NCBI GenBank assembly: GCA_964016875.1
Contig: OZ024720.1
Coordinates: forward strand, 38,593,106-38,657,105
Reading direction: 5' to 3'
Origin: Fallopia convolvulus
Taxonomy: Eukaryota; Streptophyta; Magnoliopsida; Caryophyllales; Polygonaceae
DNA: 64,000 nucleotides
Shown: in pieces, positions 22,441 through 32,987 of the stretch
Position numbering within the stretch: the stretch's first letter is position 1
Layout of the letters: the number at the start of each line of letters is the position of its first letter
Made by a program: the position numbers and the translations under genes
Notes under the pieces: generated by a model
Database searches by the model: none
Told to the model about the DNA's origin: nothing
What the model saw: only the letters and a program-made list of their open reading frames with translations

Positions 22441-23487
22441 TTAAGAAGGATACGAACTATGGAATTCGATCTCCTTCCCGTCGAATCCCATCTTCAGTGT
22501 GCCCTGCGGTATGTCGATCCTTGTATTCGCAGTTTTCAAAAATGGTCGTCCTAGCAACATCGAAATATTTCCAACTCCCGATCCCATGTCCATCACTAGA
22601 AAGTCAGCCGGAAACTTCAAGCAATCCACCGTAACCCATATATCTTCAAGTTTTCCTTTAGGCCTTACAGTGGAATGATCAGCCAACTCTACTATGGTCC
22701 GAGTTTCTTTTAATGGTCCTATACCAAGTTTCTCATATAGGGATGAAGAAATCACATTGACAGATGCACCTAAATCAATTAAAGCTTCATTCACTTTGGT
22801 GCTTCCAATAGTGCAAGGGATAGTGAACATGCCAGGGTCACTGCACTTCTCGAGCAACCGCTTTTGAAACACAGCAGACACATGTTCTTTTTCTTTGACT
22901 TGCTTCTGACTTTTCTCCTTCTTTCCCCTTTTTAGAGTACACAACTCCTTCAAAAACTTGGCATACCGAGGTACACTCTTGATTAGATTCAGTAGCGGAA
23001 CATTAACTTTGCATGCACTGAAGACGTCGAACAGCTCTTTGTCATTCTTCAATTTTCGGGTTTCTTTCAAGGCCTCAGGAAATGGTGGGACAGGCACATA
23101 GGCTTTCAGAAGGGGTTCAGATTTGCCTTTCAGATCGCCTAGATTTCGCGGCGTCGCGCCCGATTTCGCGGCCACGCTTTCACCTTCGACCCCGCGCAAT
23201 CCCAACTGGGAGCACATTGCGCGGGGTGCACATTGCGCGGGCGCGCTTTCAGCAGCCAAGCCGCGCAATTGCCCCTCGTTCTGTTCTATTGATTCTTCAG
23301 CTTTGCTCAACTGATATACTTGCCCCGCCTTCGAACCATCATAAATAGAGACAAAACTGACATTTACCCTCGGGTGAAGCTCTGTCTGGGACGGTAGCTT
23401 ACTTGAATCTCTGGCTTCCAGTTTGCTCCTTGCCTCAGCAATCTGACTGACTTGATTTTCCAGATTCTTTATACTGGACTTGGTTTC
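22441..23487 (-). pseudogene. Protease part of the Athila-like gag-protease ORF
   Basis: This is the same reading frame as the gag at 23,530-24,750, entered after in-frame stops at 23,530 and 23,488. The start is a linker with 'IKNLENQVSQIAE' (typical gag-pol linker), then a low-complexity stretch encoded by the GC-rich motif cluster. The retropepsin-like domain follows: the catalytic DLGASVNV motif, then ILLGRPFLKTA near the C-terminus (actual residues MLLGRPFLKTA), ending GKEIEFHSSYPS and a stop at 22,441. The catalytic Asp is present. The frame ends exactly where RT should begin. It is broken by nonsense codons upstream. Confidence 0.87.
23140..23275. repeat. Cluster of the ATTGCGCGG word inside the protease linker
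   Basis: Examples are 'atttcgcggccacgc', 'ccccgcgcaatcccaactgg', 'cacattgcgcggggtgc' and 'aagccgcgcaattgcccc'. Together with 'cccaactgggagcacattg' the arrangement parallels the cluster at 22,045-22,240. It is translated as an Ala/Arg/Gly-rich linker between gag and protease. Confidence 0.88.
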
Positions 23488-23529
23488 CTATTGAAGCTGA
23501 GTTAGAGAATCATGTATTATCGAAACTGT

Positions 23530-24750
23530 CTAGGTCAGACTTCTGATCATTTGGTCAGTGGACATATCATTCTGATTCACTCCCTGAGCCTGAGATTGGA
23601 AAGGTGGTTTGAATTGAGCTTGGCCACCTTGATTGTTGAACTGCTGATTGCTTGGATTGCCATACCTCAGATTAGGATGATCCCTCCACCCTGGGTTGTA
23701 GGTGTTGGAGAAGGGGTCATACCTCAGCCTAGGTGGTCCATATCCTCCCACTGCATTCACCTTAGCTTTTTGATCTTGGAGTGTAGGGCAAGCGTCAGTG
23801 GGATGCATGTTATCATAGCAGATTTCACAAGATTTCACCTGTTGTCTACCACCTTGCTGCAACAACTGTTTCATCATCATTTTCAATTCAGTGACTTCAT
23901 CTTGGATCCTTGTATTAGCCACCACTGAATTTGCAACTCTTGAGCTAGTTTCTTTTCTGAACTGTCTCGTGCCCTCAGACAGTTGTGTAAACAATTCAAA
24001 CGCAGCAGCAGGAGTTTTGTTGAGAATGTGGCCCTGGCAAGCTGCATTGACCATTCTTCTCTCATCATCCAAGAGGCCATTGAAAAGATATAGAATCAGG
24101 TCTTGATCAGCGTAGCCATGGAAGGGACAGTTGGCTACCAACCTCTTGAACCTCTCATAGTATTCGTACAAGGACTCATTAGCTTCTTGTTCGATGTTAT
24201 TGATTCGCTTTTTCAGATCGTTGAGCCTTGTAGCAGGGAAGTACTTCTCCAGAAAAGCTTCCTTCATCTTAGCCCATGTATCAATACTTCCCGGAGCCAA
24301 GTAGTAAAACCAATCTTTAGCCTGATCCTTGAGAGAAAAAGGAAAGGCTCTCAGCGCAATCTGGTCATGAGTTACATCAGCAGGCTTCATGCTTGAGCAC
24401 ACAACATGAAATTCAGAAAGATGTTTGTTGGGGTCTTCACCACTATGCCCATGGAATGAAGGAAAAAGGTGGATCAACCCGGATTTCAGCTCAAACTTGA
24501 CTCCCTCCCCGAGAGCAGGGAATTGCACCGCCAATGGCTGTTGTGTCAGATTTGGTGCAGTCAACTGTCTCAGAGTTTGGTCACCCATCTCAACAGATTC
24601 AGCAGATTCAGATTCAGAGTCAGATTCTTCAAGAAAGAAAGGTAAGGCCTGAAAGTGATTCCGGATTTCCTTCCTTAGCTTGAAGAGTGTCCTGTCAATA
24701 TCTGGATCAAATAACAGGGGAGATGAGTTAGTAGCACAGGTATGAACCAT
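23530..24750 (-). pseudogene. Athila-like gag of element 1
   Basis: This 406-codon frame starts at the ATG at 24,750, only about 55 bp from the primer-binding site. It contains a Ser/Glu-rich segment (LEESDSESESAESVEMGD), then the retrotransposon gag domain (about residues 95-260; GLIHLFPSFHGHSGEDPNKH, LKDQAKDWFYYL, TWAKMKEAFLEKYFPATR), a coiled-coil-like stretch (DEVTELKMMMKQLLQQ), and one Cys/His cluster (CEICYDNMHPTDAC), followed by a Gln/Asn-rich tail. It ends in a TAG at 23,530 with the same frame open into protease, and a second TAG is at 23,488. Gag would form the particle core. Of the coding parts in element 1 it is the best preserved. Confidence 0.9.
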
Positions 24751-24805
24751 ATAACAGGTTCACACCCAAAACAGCACAAAAGTAATAAACACAAATAGCG
24801 ACGAG

Positions 24806-24823
24806 TCCCCGACAACGGCGCCA
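24806..24823 (-). promoter_or_regulatory. Primer-binding site, tRNA-Asp type (element 1)
   Basis: The minus strand reads TGGCGCCGTTGTCGGGGA, complementary to the 3' end of plant tRNA-Asp(GUC) with one mismatch (T where C is expected). It lies four bases from the LTR end. tRNA-Asp priming is typical of Athila-type gypsy elements. Confidence 0.88.
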
Positions 24824-25728
24824 AATTTGATGAGGTATTTTTCAGTCGTTTTACCTATCAAAGAATCCTAACTTAACCAATCTGAGTAAAATGGTAAGCA
24901 AGGGTCGATCCCACAGAGACTCGTGTATGAATGTTATTACTTAAGTGCCAAGTAACTAATACGGGGGTTTTTGGAATTATTAATCTAACCTAATATGCAA
25001 TAATAAAACTAACTATGAATGCAAAAGTTGATTGTGAATATATATGAGAGAAATATGTTTAACTAGTTAAATCCATCATAGATATGCTTATTGATCAACG
25101 ATTCTCCTGATTCTCAATTCCCTTGAATAATCTATTTTGCATTATATTCCTACTAAGGATTATGACCCGAACTTCATAAATAGTTGAAAGAACTAACAGT
25201 CTAAACAACCCTAATCATTTAACAACCTAAAACAACGTCTAGATTCAATTAAACGTCAGCTTTACGAATCAAGTTATCAATAGAAACAAACACTTAGAGC
25301 AAACAGACAACTAAGTTATTTGTGGATTTATTCCCTTCTACAATTGAATAGCCTGAACGGGTCCAAACAATTATAGATGCTACTTTATCTAATCAACCCC
25401 AAACGGGCATTAATCAGATTAGTTGTAAATTAACTTAGAAATTCTATTAGGTGATCAATCTAACAAAACCCTAGAATAATTCTGATTCAATTAAGCACAG
25501 GGAATAAAACCTATTCAAGTTGATGAGAATCAATCAAACCTCACAATATTATGCAATCTATGATTTCAATAACTACTCAAACACAAAGGAATTAGCAATG
25601 CATAATTAAATTAAAATCAAAAACTTACAAGAGGTTCAAAGATTGCTCCTTTGAGAAAACTCTCTCCAAAGAAACCCTAGCCTCCAAAAGTATGAAAAAA
25701 GTTCTCTAAAAATAAACTAACATAAGGT

Positions 25729-25736
25729 ATATATAT
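25729..25736 (-). promoter_or_regulatory. Probable TATA box of the element 1 LTR
   Basis: This is an alternating TA run within the LTR, about 500 bp from the element-strand LTR start. It is the clearest TATA-like stretch in the LTR. Confidence 0.55.
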
Positions 25737-25862
25737 GTCTCCAAAAATAACCCTCATAAGATATATTAAACACACATCTCGGCCAAAATACAAGCCCATA
25801 AGTCAACATATCAAAGCCCAAAACTAAGACTCGGCCCAAAATATGCGTCCGTTGAAAGCTCC

Positions 25863-25975
25863 AGATTGCGCGGCTTGGCACCACATTGCGCGGCCGCGCA
25901 ATCTCCACCCCGCGCAATTGCTTCTCAGATGGCATTGCGCGGCGAGCTACGCGGCTTCGATCCAGCGCAATTGTT
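25863..25975. repeat. Cluster of the ATTGCGCGGCCGCGCAAT word in the LTR of element 1
   Basis: Examples are 'agattgcgcggcttggcacc', 'cattgcgcggccgcgcaatc', 'ccccgcgcaattgc' and 'ggcattgcgcggcgagc'. The order (attgcgcggcttgg, then the full palindrome, then ccgcgcaattg, then a 'tgg.attgc' piece) resembles the other two clusters in the element. Confidence 0.88.
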
Positions 25976-26230
25976 CTTCTTCTTGGCTCGGTCTTCCTTG
26001 CCTTGGATCTTCATCCTAATGCATCCTAGCTTCCTTAGCCTCGTCCATCTCGTCCATCACCACCATGTTCCATCTGCACTCGCCCCGCTGTTACTCCTAA
26101 ACCTAAAAACCTGTAAAACCGAGCAAACCAGCGCATAATACCCGACAACACAAACACCTAAAACTACCTAAAAACTAACCAAAACATATATAAAACATGC
26201 ATCTAAACTACTCCTATATGCGAGCTATCA

Positions 26231-26777
26231 GTGAGCTTGGGCAATCGCATCTTTCAACTGTGTCGAAAATGCCCTTTGCTTGATGCCCAAGTTGTACTTT
26301 CTTCACATGTGACTTTGGTTTGAACTAGGTCAACTTCTTGAATCAATCAGACCGTTGGATCAAGCGTGACAGTCTGATCCTCAGACTGTTCCTTCGGGTT
26401 GTCCAAGACAAAATCCCGCGATCTGCGCTAAACGGTCGTTGTCCTCACATGTGAGTTCCCATGTCATGGGAACTGTCTTCTTCAGAGTTCCCTTGATGGA
26501 AACTCTTCATCGTTGTAAGCTTGTGTTCTCTTGATCATTCCTGGGAGTTCCCACTACATGGGAACTTTCCTCTTCAGAGTTCCCTTGATGGAAACTCTGC
26601 ATTGTGAGCTTTCTGTGGCTTTTGGTCATTCATGGGAGTTCTTGGCTGTATCTGCGTTCCTTAGAAATACTTGAACAAACCACATTAGTTCCTTATGGTG
26701 TTTGTCATTATTAAAACTTGGAGAATGGCATCGTTGATCCGTTGTTTAGAACAAGAGGTCCCAACAACGTCCCAACA
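26231..26777 (-). mobile_element. Truncated 3' LTR of the copia element (547 bp)
   Basis: This aligns without gaps to 35,697-36,243. It ends in CCCAACA next to the polypurine tract. It contains the 19-bp palindrome GTTCCCATGTCATGGGAAC at 26,455-26,473 and a near-palindrome at 26,547-26,565. A direct repeat ('ttcagagttcccttgatgg') recurs about 90-105 bp apart. The outer end stops abruptly at 'gtgagcttgg', which joins the gypsy LTR. Confidence 0.92.
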
Positions 26778-26778
26778 A

Positions 26779-26791
26779 TTTCTCCTTTTTT
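26779..26791 (-). promoter_or_regulatory. Polypurine tract of the copia element
   Basis: The minus strand reads AAAAAAGGAGAAA directly before the LTR start TGTTGGGACG. Position and composition fit the plus-strand primer. Confidence 0.85.
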
Positions 26792-27153
26792 GATGATGAC
26801 AAACCCATCACAAAATATGCAAGTATTTCAATGAATGATATTCTAATGAGTTCCTAAGTATGATTTTGGGGAGTCACTTCTAGTGAAACACTTAGATTGG
26901 GGAGCCACTTTTGGTGAGACACTTAGATCTTACTTAGCTTTTTATGCAATTGTTCCCCCTTAGCTTATGCATGTTCTGTGATAACTTAAACTTTTAACTC
27001 ATCTCGCATTTTTTGTTTTTCCCCCTTTTGACATCATCTAAAACAAGCAAAGCAATAATAAGAACGAAAGGGACACGTTAAGATTATATGTACAAGGGAT
27101 CACAAGTACATTTTTGTGGATAAATTTGGATTGAGGGAAAAAGAAAGGAGAGA
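26792..27153 (-). other. 3' untranslated region of the copia element
   Basis: This non-coding stretch of about 360 bp lies between the env-like ORF and the polypurine tract. It includes two near copies of a 'ggggag(t/c)cacttctagtgaaacacttaga'-type phrase (about 26,870-26,925) and T-rich tracts. No gene is present. Confidence 0.75.
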
Positions 27154-29489
27154 TCATGGGGCTGCGGGGAACAGTGAATCACAGAGGCGCGTCAGGACTT
27201 GAGTAAGTTTTTCTTGTCCACTGGCCAACGTTGCTTGGTCCCTGCCAATCTGATCGAGGGTGTTGGCGATGCGGAGCAAAACTTGAGAGTTCCCATCTTC
27301 ACCAGATTCCAGTTGAGCCGTTTCCTCTACAGGCTCAGAGTGCCTCATCTTCTGGACAACTGAGATGTCCAGTTCCCTTCTAAGCACAATTTTTTCCTTA
27401 GAGGCGTCGTAGAGACCCTCTTTTTGCAGCAGCTTCTTGATCAACCCAGAGTAGGGAAGGGAATGGGACTTTGAAGCCATACACTTCTCCATATGCCCAA
27501 GTATGATTCTGGGAAGGTTGATGGGCTTCTTGAGGAGGAAGTGATAGAGGAGGATGGCATCAGGGATATTGACGACCAGACGCTTCTCTTGGCGAGGGAT
27601 CACCACATTGATGATGAATTGATGAGCAATCTTGGCGATGAGGGACAGATGATGAGTCGAAGGCACCTTAGTGGGAACTCGGCCCTCAAAAATGGTGTTG
27701 TACACCTCGGCGCTGTTGAAGTCGCCCCAGATCTTGGTGGACAACTCATTGAGTCCTTGAACTGGGACCTGAAGCTGAAGGCGGATTGTAGACGTAGTAA
27801 ATATAAACTCGTCGCCTTCGTAAGAGAGAGTCCCCTGAGTGCGGTCATTGTTTATGATGAAGTTGTTGTAGAATTGACGCACTTGGGAGGGATCTACACT
27901 CACAGTTTCCTTGCAAAGGTTCTCCAAGCCCTGGGCCTTGATTAGGTCCCATAGTTCCCCTAGGCCGTTGTTGTTGAGCACTTCTTCAGAATTTATAAGA
28001 GGGGGGAGGAGCTTCCGGCGTTCATCCACAGGGTACCTTGTTGATGAAGTTCCCTTCCCCTTTTTTGTGGTGCTCTTAAAAGTGTTCCCCCTAGAGACCG
28101 TGCGAGGTCCTTTCTGCTGAGGGGGTGCAGCCGCTTCAATCATCAGCACTCGTTCCCTTGGAGGATGGGAACTCGTGGACACCACCATTTGGTGTCCATG
28201 TGTTGGGATCTGTGCTTGCTCCTTAGCAGCTGGAGCCTCTTCTTCTTCTTCGACCTCATCATTTATGGTCCCTTCTTCCTCGGAGGAGCTCGAGCTTGAG
28301 CCCTCCGCGTCATCTTCAGGATGACTTGTACTTGCCCCAGCACCACCAGCTGGTGTTGGGTCCCTTTTCTCCGTGGGCTCTTCAGGAGCCGTTTTCTCTT
28401 GGGACTTGGTCCCTTGATCGGTTGTTGCTTCAGTGGGGACCTGGTTTAGCTCTTTCTCTATAGCCTGGAGTTGGGCCTCCTCCTCTACAGTTCCCATGAT
28501 GAGAGGAGGAGGGTCCTTGGTCATTTTCCCGATGACCACGGAGAGAGGGAGGTCATCGTCGTCCGAAGTAAGGGCGACGACAGTTTTGGATGGAGAGGGA
28601 GTGGGGAGTTTTGTGGTGGTGGGAGATGTGGTGAAAGAGGGAAGAGGAGAGGAAAGAGGAGTGGATATTTGTGTAGAAGGGGGAGGAGGAGTAGATTTGG
28701 TAACCTGGGGAGTAGAGGTCCCCGAGGCAGGAGTGGGAGAGATAGATGTGTGTTTAGGTGAGGAAGGAGGGGAAGGAGTTTTGTGAGGTGGAGGTGGAGT
28801 TGAAGTTCCTATTGTTGTGGGAACAAAAGGAGGTGGTGGAGGAGTCCTTTGTTTCGAGGGAAGAGGTTTGGGAGGTCCCTCATTTATGGGAAGAGGAGGG
28901 AAGAAGAAGTGAGTTGGCTCTGGGATTGGGAGGTCCCAGAGTCCGAGTGGAAGACGAAAGGGGGTTTGGCCATACAAGAACTTTCCTTGGAGCAGTTCAA
29001 GTATTCCTCGAATTTGAAATGGGGCTTCTTCATGGGCTTCGAAAATTCAGAGACCTCAGTGTGTTTGCGTTTTTTGGATTTGGAGGGATCTTTGGAATGT
29101 TTGGATTTTTTGGATTTCGAGGGGTCTTTGGATGAGTGGCATTTTTTGGATGAATGGTGGTGTTTGGATTTTCTAGGCTTCTCGTTGATGGAGGGACGAG
29201 CATCTCCGAAACTGTCAACAATGACAATGCCGGAGGAGGTGTTGGTGGTTGAGGGAGGAGGAAGGGATTCAGAGGAGCTGGCGGAAGAAGATGTCCAGGC
29301 CAGAGTGTCGTCGGCCGGAGGAGGAGGTGGCAAGAAAGGGCTTACTTGGTTGTAGAGCCCTTGGATGAGTACGTCTTTCATGACTGGGTCTTGCTCTTTC
29401 TCAATCTCTTTCAATTGAGAGATGAAGAGAATTCTGGGGTTTGCAAGCACCCAAGCTTTGATCTGGGCGAAGGTGTGTTGAGGGGCCAT
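27154..29489 (-). pseudogene. Copia env-like ORF, split by a frameshift
   Basis: The first part runs from the ATG at 29,489 (MAPQHTFAQIK) to a stop at 28,884. The second runs from about 28,977 to 27,154 in another frame, and the two overlap by 94 bp, so one frameshift near 28,900-28,970 explains the break. The first part has Lys/Ser/His-rich repeats (HSKDPSKSKKRKHTE, nuclear-signal-like). The second has a long Pro/Ser/Thr-rich segment, an acidic tract (EEEGTINDEVEEEEE), and a globular region from about RKLLPPLINSEEV to about MRHSEP, resembling the 'putative plant transposon protein' domain. It ends in a coiled-coil-like tail (IANTLDQIGRDQATLASG). No signal peptide or membrane span is evident. 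Function is unknown; the name is positional only. Confidence 0.78.
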
Positions 29490-30237
29490 TTTTGGGAAGA
29501 GAGAAGGTTTTGGAGGTTTCTTGAAAAGAAGAGTGAAAGGGATGTGGAGAAGAAGAATGACAGAGGTGGAAGATGGAATAAGATCCCAAAAATAGCAAAT
29601 GAGGGTTTTAAGGAGAGAAGGGGCGAAGGGTAGAAAGGGAAGTGGGAAAACCTCGATAACCGTTGCCCAATGAACATGGGGCATCGTTTCAACTTCCGTA
29701 GCACGCCTCCTGACACGCGTCACGATCTCTAGGGAAGTCCTTTCAAAATTTGAATACTTGGCCCTTAACGCTTCAGAGCTTTTGACACAAAAGTCCGCTT
29801 CCCAAGTGACGGTTCTTCTTCGTAGATGAGTCAGCGTTCCCTTGCTAGTATGTATCAGTTCCCATGATCTTATCAAGGTCAGGGAGAGTGAAGTGGTTAA
29901 GGGAACTTCACACTCATCCTTTTGTGGGGCTAGGGAACTCAAAGGGAACCAGACAATTTACGACTCAATAAAGGAGTAAAGGTTTTGGCTCATGAGAAGC
30001 GTTTGTCTGGTCCCTAGCTTAGGGTAGGTTATACGATCAACTGTTATAGTGGCTTGTAAGGTGGGATAAAGGGAACTCTAGTTGATCATGTAGGGCCGAA
30101 AGAAATAAAGTTCCCTTGTACAAATTTATCTTTAGACTAGTAATCATGGCATAGTGAAAGCAATAAATCCAAGTTCCCTATCATGCATTCTTAGACAAAC
30201 TAGTCAGGCATTGAGGGAGAGACAAACAGGGACTTGT
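29490..30237 (-). other. Spacer between RNase H and the env-like ORF of the copia element
   Basis: About 750 bp show no recognised domain. An open frame extends upstream from the env-like start to 29,942 but looks like untranslated leader. The stretch contains several GGGAAC/GTTCCC words (for example near 29,836, 29,858, 29,901, 29,931, 29,943, 30,070, 30,112 and 30,173). A subgenomic promoter or splice acceptor for the env-like ORF would be expected here, but I cannot point to one. Confidence 0.65.
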
Positions 30238-31005
30238 TTAGTTTAGAGTAATCATCCTTAGAAGCATTCGAAAACGCTGGTAGGGACCTCTGTCTAAAGC
30301 TTTGGTGAGAATATCCGCAATTTGCTCTTCAGTTCTATAGTGTTCCATCAAGATGTTCCCACTTTCAACATTGTCACGTAGAAAGTGATGCCTTATATCT
30401 ATATGCTTAGTCCTAGAATGATGCACATGATTTTTGGAAATGTTTATGGCACTAGTATTATCACAAAGTATGGGAACTGGGCCAAAAGACATACCGTAAT
30501 CCTAGAGTTGTGACTTAAGCCATAGAACTTGGGAACAGCAAGATGCGGCAACCACATATTCTGCTTCAGCTGTGGAGAGTGCCACTGAGTTTTGCTTTTT
30601 AGATCCCCATCAAACTAAGAATGACCCTAGGAACTGGGCCATTCCTGATGTGCTCTTTCTATCCACAAGGTGCCTTGCAAAATCCGCATCTGTGTATGCA
30701 ATGAGCTCAAGGGAACTGTTCCTTGGATACCAAAGACACAAGTTATCGTTCCCTTTGAGATACCTGAAAATCCTCTTCACCTCTTTTAGGTGTGATTCCA
30801 TAGGGTTAGCTTGAAAACGAGCACAAAGGTATACGGAGAACATGATATCCGGTCTACTAGCTGTTAAGTAGAGAAGGGACCCAATCATACCTCGATAGTT
30901 CTTTTGGTCCACACTTACACCTATTTCATCCGCATTGAGCCTTGAATTTGGAGAGATGGGGGTGTCAATGGGCTTGGAGTGTTCCATCCCATACTTCACG
31001 AGCAT
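30238..31005 (-). pseudogene. Copia RNase H region of pol
   Basis: This is one frame continuing from RT, with stops at 30,610 and just before 30,492. Copia RNase H landmarks are present: GSLLYLTASRPDIMFSVYL (RT thumb/connection), YTDADFA with the catalytic Asp, STAEAEY with the catalytic Glu in the stretch between the two open parts, CDNTSAI, and HIDIRHHFLRD near the end. It ends MLLRMITLN and a stop at 30,238. It degrades RNA in the RNA/DNA hybrid during replication, and is inactive here because of the stops. Confidence 0.88.
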
Positions 31006-31050
31006 TTCCTTGATGTATTTCTGTTAATGAGTCTTTGTTCCCTCCTTGGT

Positions 31051-31735
31051 TTAAGATATTTGAAGTCCCAAGAAGAACGTGAGTTCCCCAATGAGACTCA
31101 TCTCAAACTCACTGCTCATGAGGTCCTTAAATTTCTCTACAAGAGTTTCGTTAGTTGCTCCAAAAACAATGTCATCAACATATACTTGCACAATCAAAAT
31201 GTCTTTAGACTCTTTCTTTAAAAACAAAGTCTTGTTTATGGAACCTCGAAGGTATCCATGGGACAAGAGGAATTGAGCAAACTTGTCATACCAAGCTCGG
31301 GGAGCTTGTTTGACTCCGTAGAGGGCCCTCTCCAAGAAATAGACATGGTTGGGTAGCTTTTCATCTTCGAATCCTGGGGGTTGGCCCACATATACTTCTT
31401 CCTTGAGATGTCCATTCAGGAAGGCTGTTTTCACATCCATTTGATACAGCTTGAATCCCTTGTGAGCAGCATAAGCAATTAAGAGTCGGATGGCCTCGAT
31501 CCTGGCGACTGGTGTGAAAGTCTCTTCGTAATCGATTCCTTCCTCTTGCTTGTAGCCTTGTGCCACCAGTCTAGCCTTGTTCCTTGCTATAGCTCCAGTG
31601 TCATCGAACTTGTTTCTAAAGACCCATCGAGTTCCTATGATGTTCTTGTTCTTGGGCCTAGGAAATAGCTTCCAAACTTTATTTCTCTCGAATTGGTGGA
31701 GCTCCTTTTACATAGCTTGGATCCAATCTGGGTCC
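31051..31735 (-). pseudogene. Copia reverse transcriptase
   Basis: The RVT_2-type domain is in one frame with two stops in its first 30 codons (about 31,711-31,730 and nearby) and two more between it and RNase H (31,051 and about 31,030). Visible motifs are ARLVAQGYKQEEGIDYEETF, the catalytic-region AFLNGHLKEEVYV, QAPRAWYDKF, and the YVDD active-site box. The catalytic aspartates are intact; the lesions are nonsense only. Confidence 0.9.
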
Positions 31736-32987
31736 TTCAAGGCTTATTTGATATTTTTGGGTTCCACCATTCAAACAAACGCGTTAAAAGCACAAAAATT
31801 ATTGACAGAGGAACGAGTTTGTACACCTTTATCATAAGGGGAGATGATGTTCTCAATGGGGTGGTCCTTCCTTTGTTGAAAGTTTCTTGTATGAGTGGGT
31901 TCCCTTGCACTTGTGTCATCTTCAGTAGAGGCTTCCTTTTCATGGGAACAGTCATCTTCAGCTTCTTCATTGAGTGTTTCTTCAGAGATTCCTGACAAGT
32001 TCCCCCTTTGTTCCTCCTGAACACTTGATTTTGGCAGGGTATTGTCTTGGGGAACAAGAGAGTTGGAGGTGTCTTGTAGTTCTTCTGAGGAGGGAACCTC
32101 GAGGGAGATTTGATCAGTGAGAGTTGGATCTCCGTCGTTGTTCCCTGGTTGTGGAATGTTACTTGACTTGGATAGTCTTCATCCCTCTTCCTTGGCTCAT
32201 CATCGTCATCATCATCGTCTTCTTGTCTGACCAGTTTGAACAGAGTTCCCTTCCCTTGGGTCTCTGTTCCCATCTTTACAGATTTCTCGTTGAAGACGAC
32301 ATGGATGCTTTCTTCTATCTTCTGGCTCCTCTTATTATAGACCCTGTAAGCCTTGCTTTGTGATGAGTATCCCAGGAAGATCCCTTCATCGCTTCTAGGA
32401 TCGAATTTTCCAAGGTTGTCTTTGCCATTGTTGTGGACAAAGCATGCGCATCCGAAGGTCCTTAGATGGGAGGTGTTTGGTTTTCTCCCCTTGATGAGCT
32501 CGTAGGATGTCTTCTTGATCAAAGGCCTTGTCATGGCTCGATTCAAGATGTATGTAGCTGTAGCGATGGCTTCAGCCCAGAAATACTCAAGAACTCCGCT
32601 TTCAAGCATCATGGTTCTGGCCATGTCCTCCAAGGTCCTATTCTTTCTCTCGACCACTACGTTTTGCTGAGGAGTGCGAGGGGCTGAAAAGTTGTGAGAG
32701 ATCCCATGTTTGTCACAGAAGTTAAGGAACTCTGAGCTTTGAAACTCAGTTCCATGGTCAGATCTGATGGCTTTTAGCTTTAGCCCGATGCTTACTTCTG
32801 TTCTTTTGATGAAAGGCTCGAACTCTTCAAAAGCTTGTGATTTTGCCTTCAAGAAAATAACCCAGGTGAATCTATAAAAATCATCAATTAAGACGTACAT
32901 GTACCTTTTTCCACCATAGCTGGCTGTTCGCATGGGACCATAGAGATCCATGTGAATTAGCTCTAAACTCCTGGTTGTGCTCACCAC
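31736..32987 (-). pseudogene. Copia integrase, N-terminal zinc region missing
   Basis: The catalytic core is clear: HMDLYGPM, YVLIDDFYRFTWV, RSDHGTEF, then NRTLEDMARTMM and the AEAIATATYILNR helix, so the D,D(35)E core is largely present. The usual HHCC zinc-binding domain that should separate protease from the core is not found. Protease sequence joins the core within a few codons and in a different frame (overlap at 32,981-32,987), showing an internal deletion of that domain. The C-terminal part carries an Asp-rich run (DDDDDDDEPRKR) and drifts out of frame before RT. Confidence 0.88.

Larger units (their letters stand above)
18342..26230 (-). mobile_element. Athila-like Ty3/gypsy element without RT, RNase H or integrase (element 1)
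   Basis: On the minus strand the order is 5' LTR (24,828-26,230), tRNA-Asp type primer site, gag, protease, a short spacer, an env-like ORF, a 3' untranslated region, a polypurine tract, and 93 bp of 3' LTR. Gag and protease are in one frame, as usual for Athila. The protease is followed directly by the post-pol motif that follows integrase in the element at 48.1 kb, so the whole RT-RNase H-integrase block (normally about 3 kb) is absent. The 3' LTR was truncated at the satellite junction. All coding frames carry nonsense codons. It would need enzymes in trans, and its truncated LTR makes present mobility unlikely. Confidence 0.88.
24828..26230 (-). mobile_element. 5' LTR of element 1 (1,403 bp)
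   Basis: The element-strand ends are TGATAGCTCG...CCTCATCA, a TG...CA pair. Features are a TATA-like run 'tatatata' at 25,729-25,736 and 'ctctgtgggatcgaccc' near the U5 end (24,904-24,920), a block shared with many plant gypsy LTRs. The element's GC-rich word is clustered at 25,863-25,975. The outer boundary abuts copia LTR sequence at 26,231, so the element probably inserted into that LTR. Confidence 0.88.

Noticed and set aside
24806..24823. tRNA gene fragment (also at 49,510 and 35,169)
   Set aside because: Only the 3' terminal complement is present beside an LTR, so these are primer-binding sites, not tRNA genes.
28433..29355. Plus-strand Gly/Glu-rich frames opposite the copia env-like ORF
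   Set aside because: These are antisense of the Pro/Ser/Thr-rich region, so no independent gene is supported.
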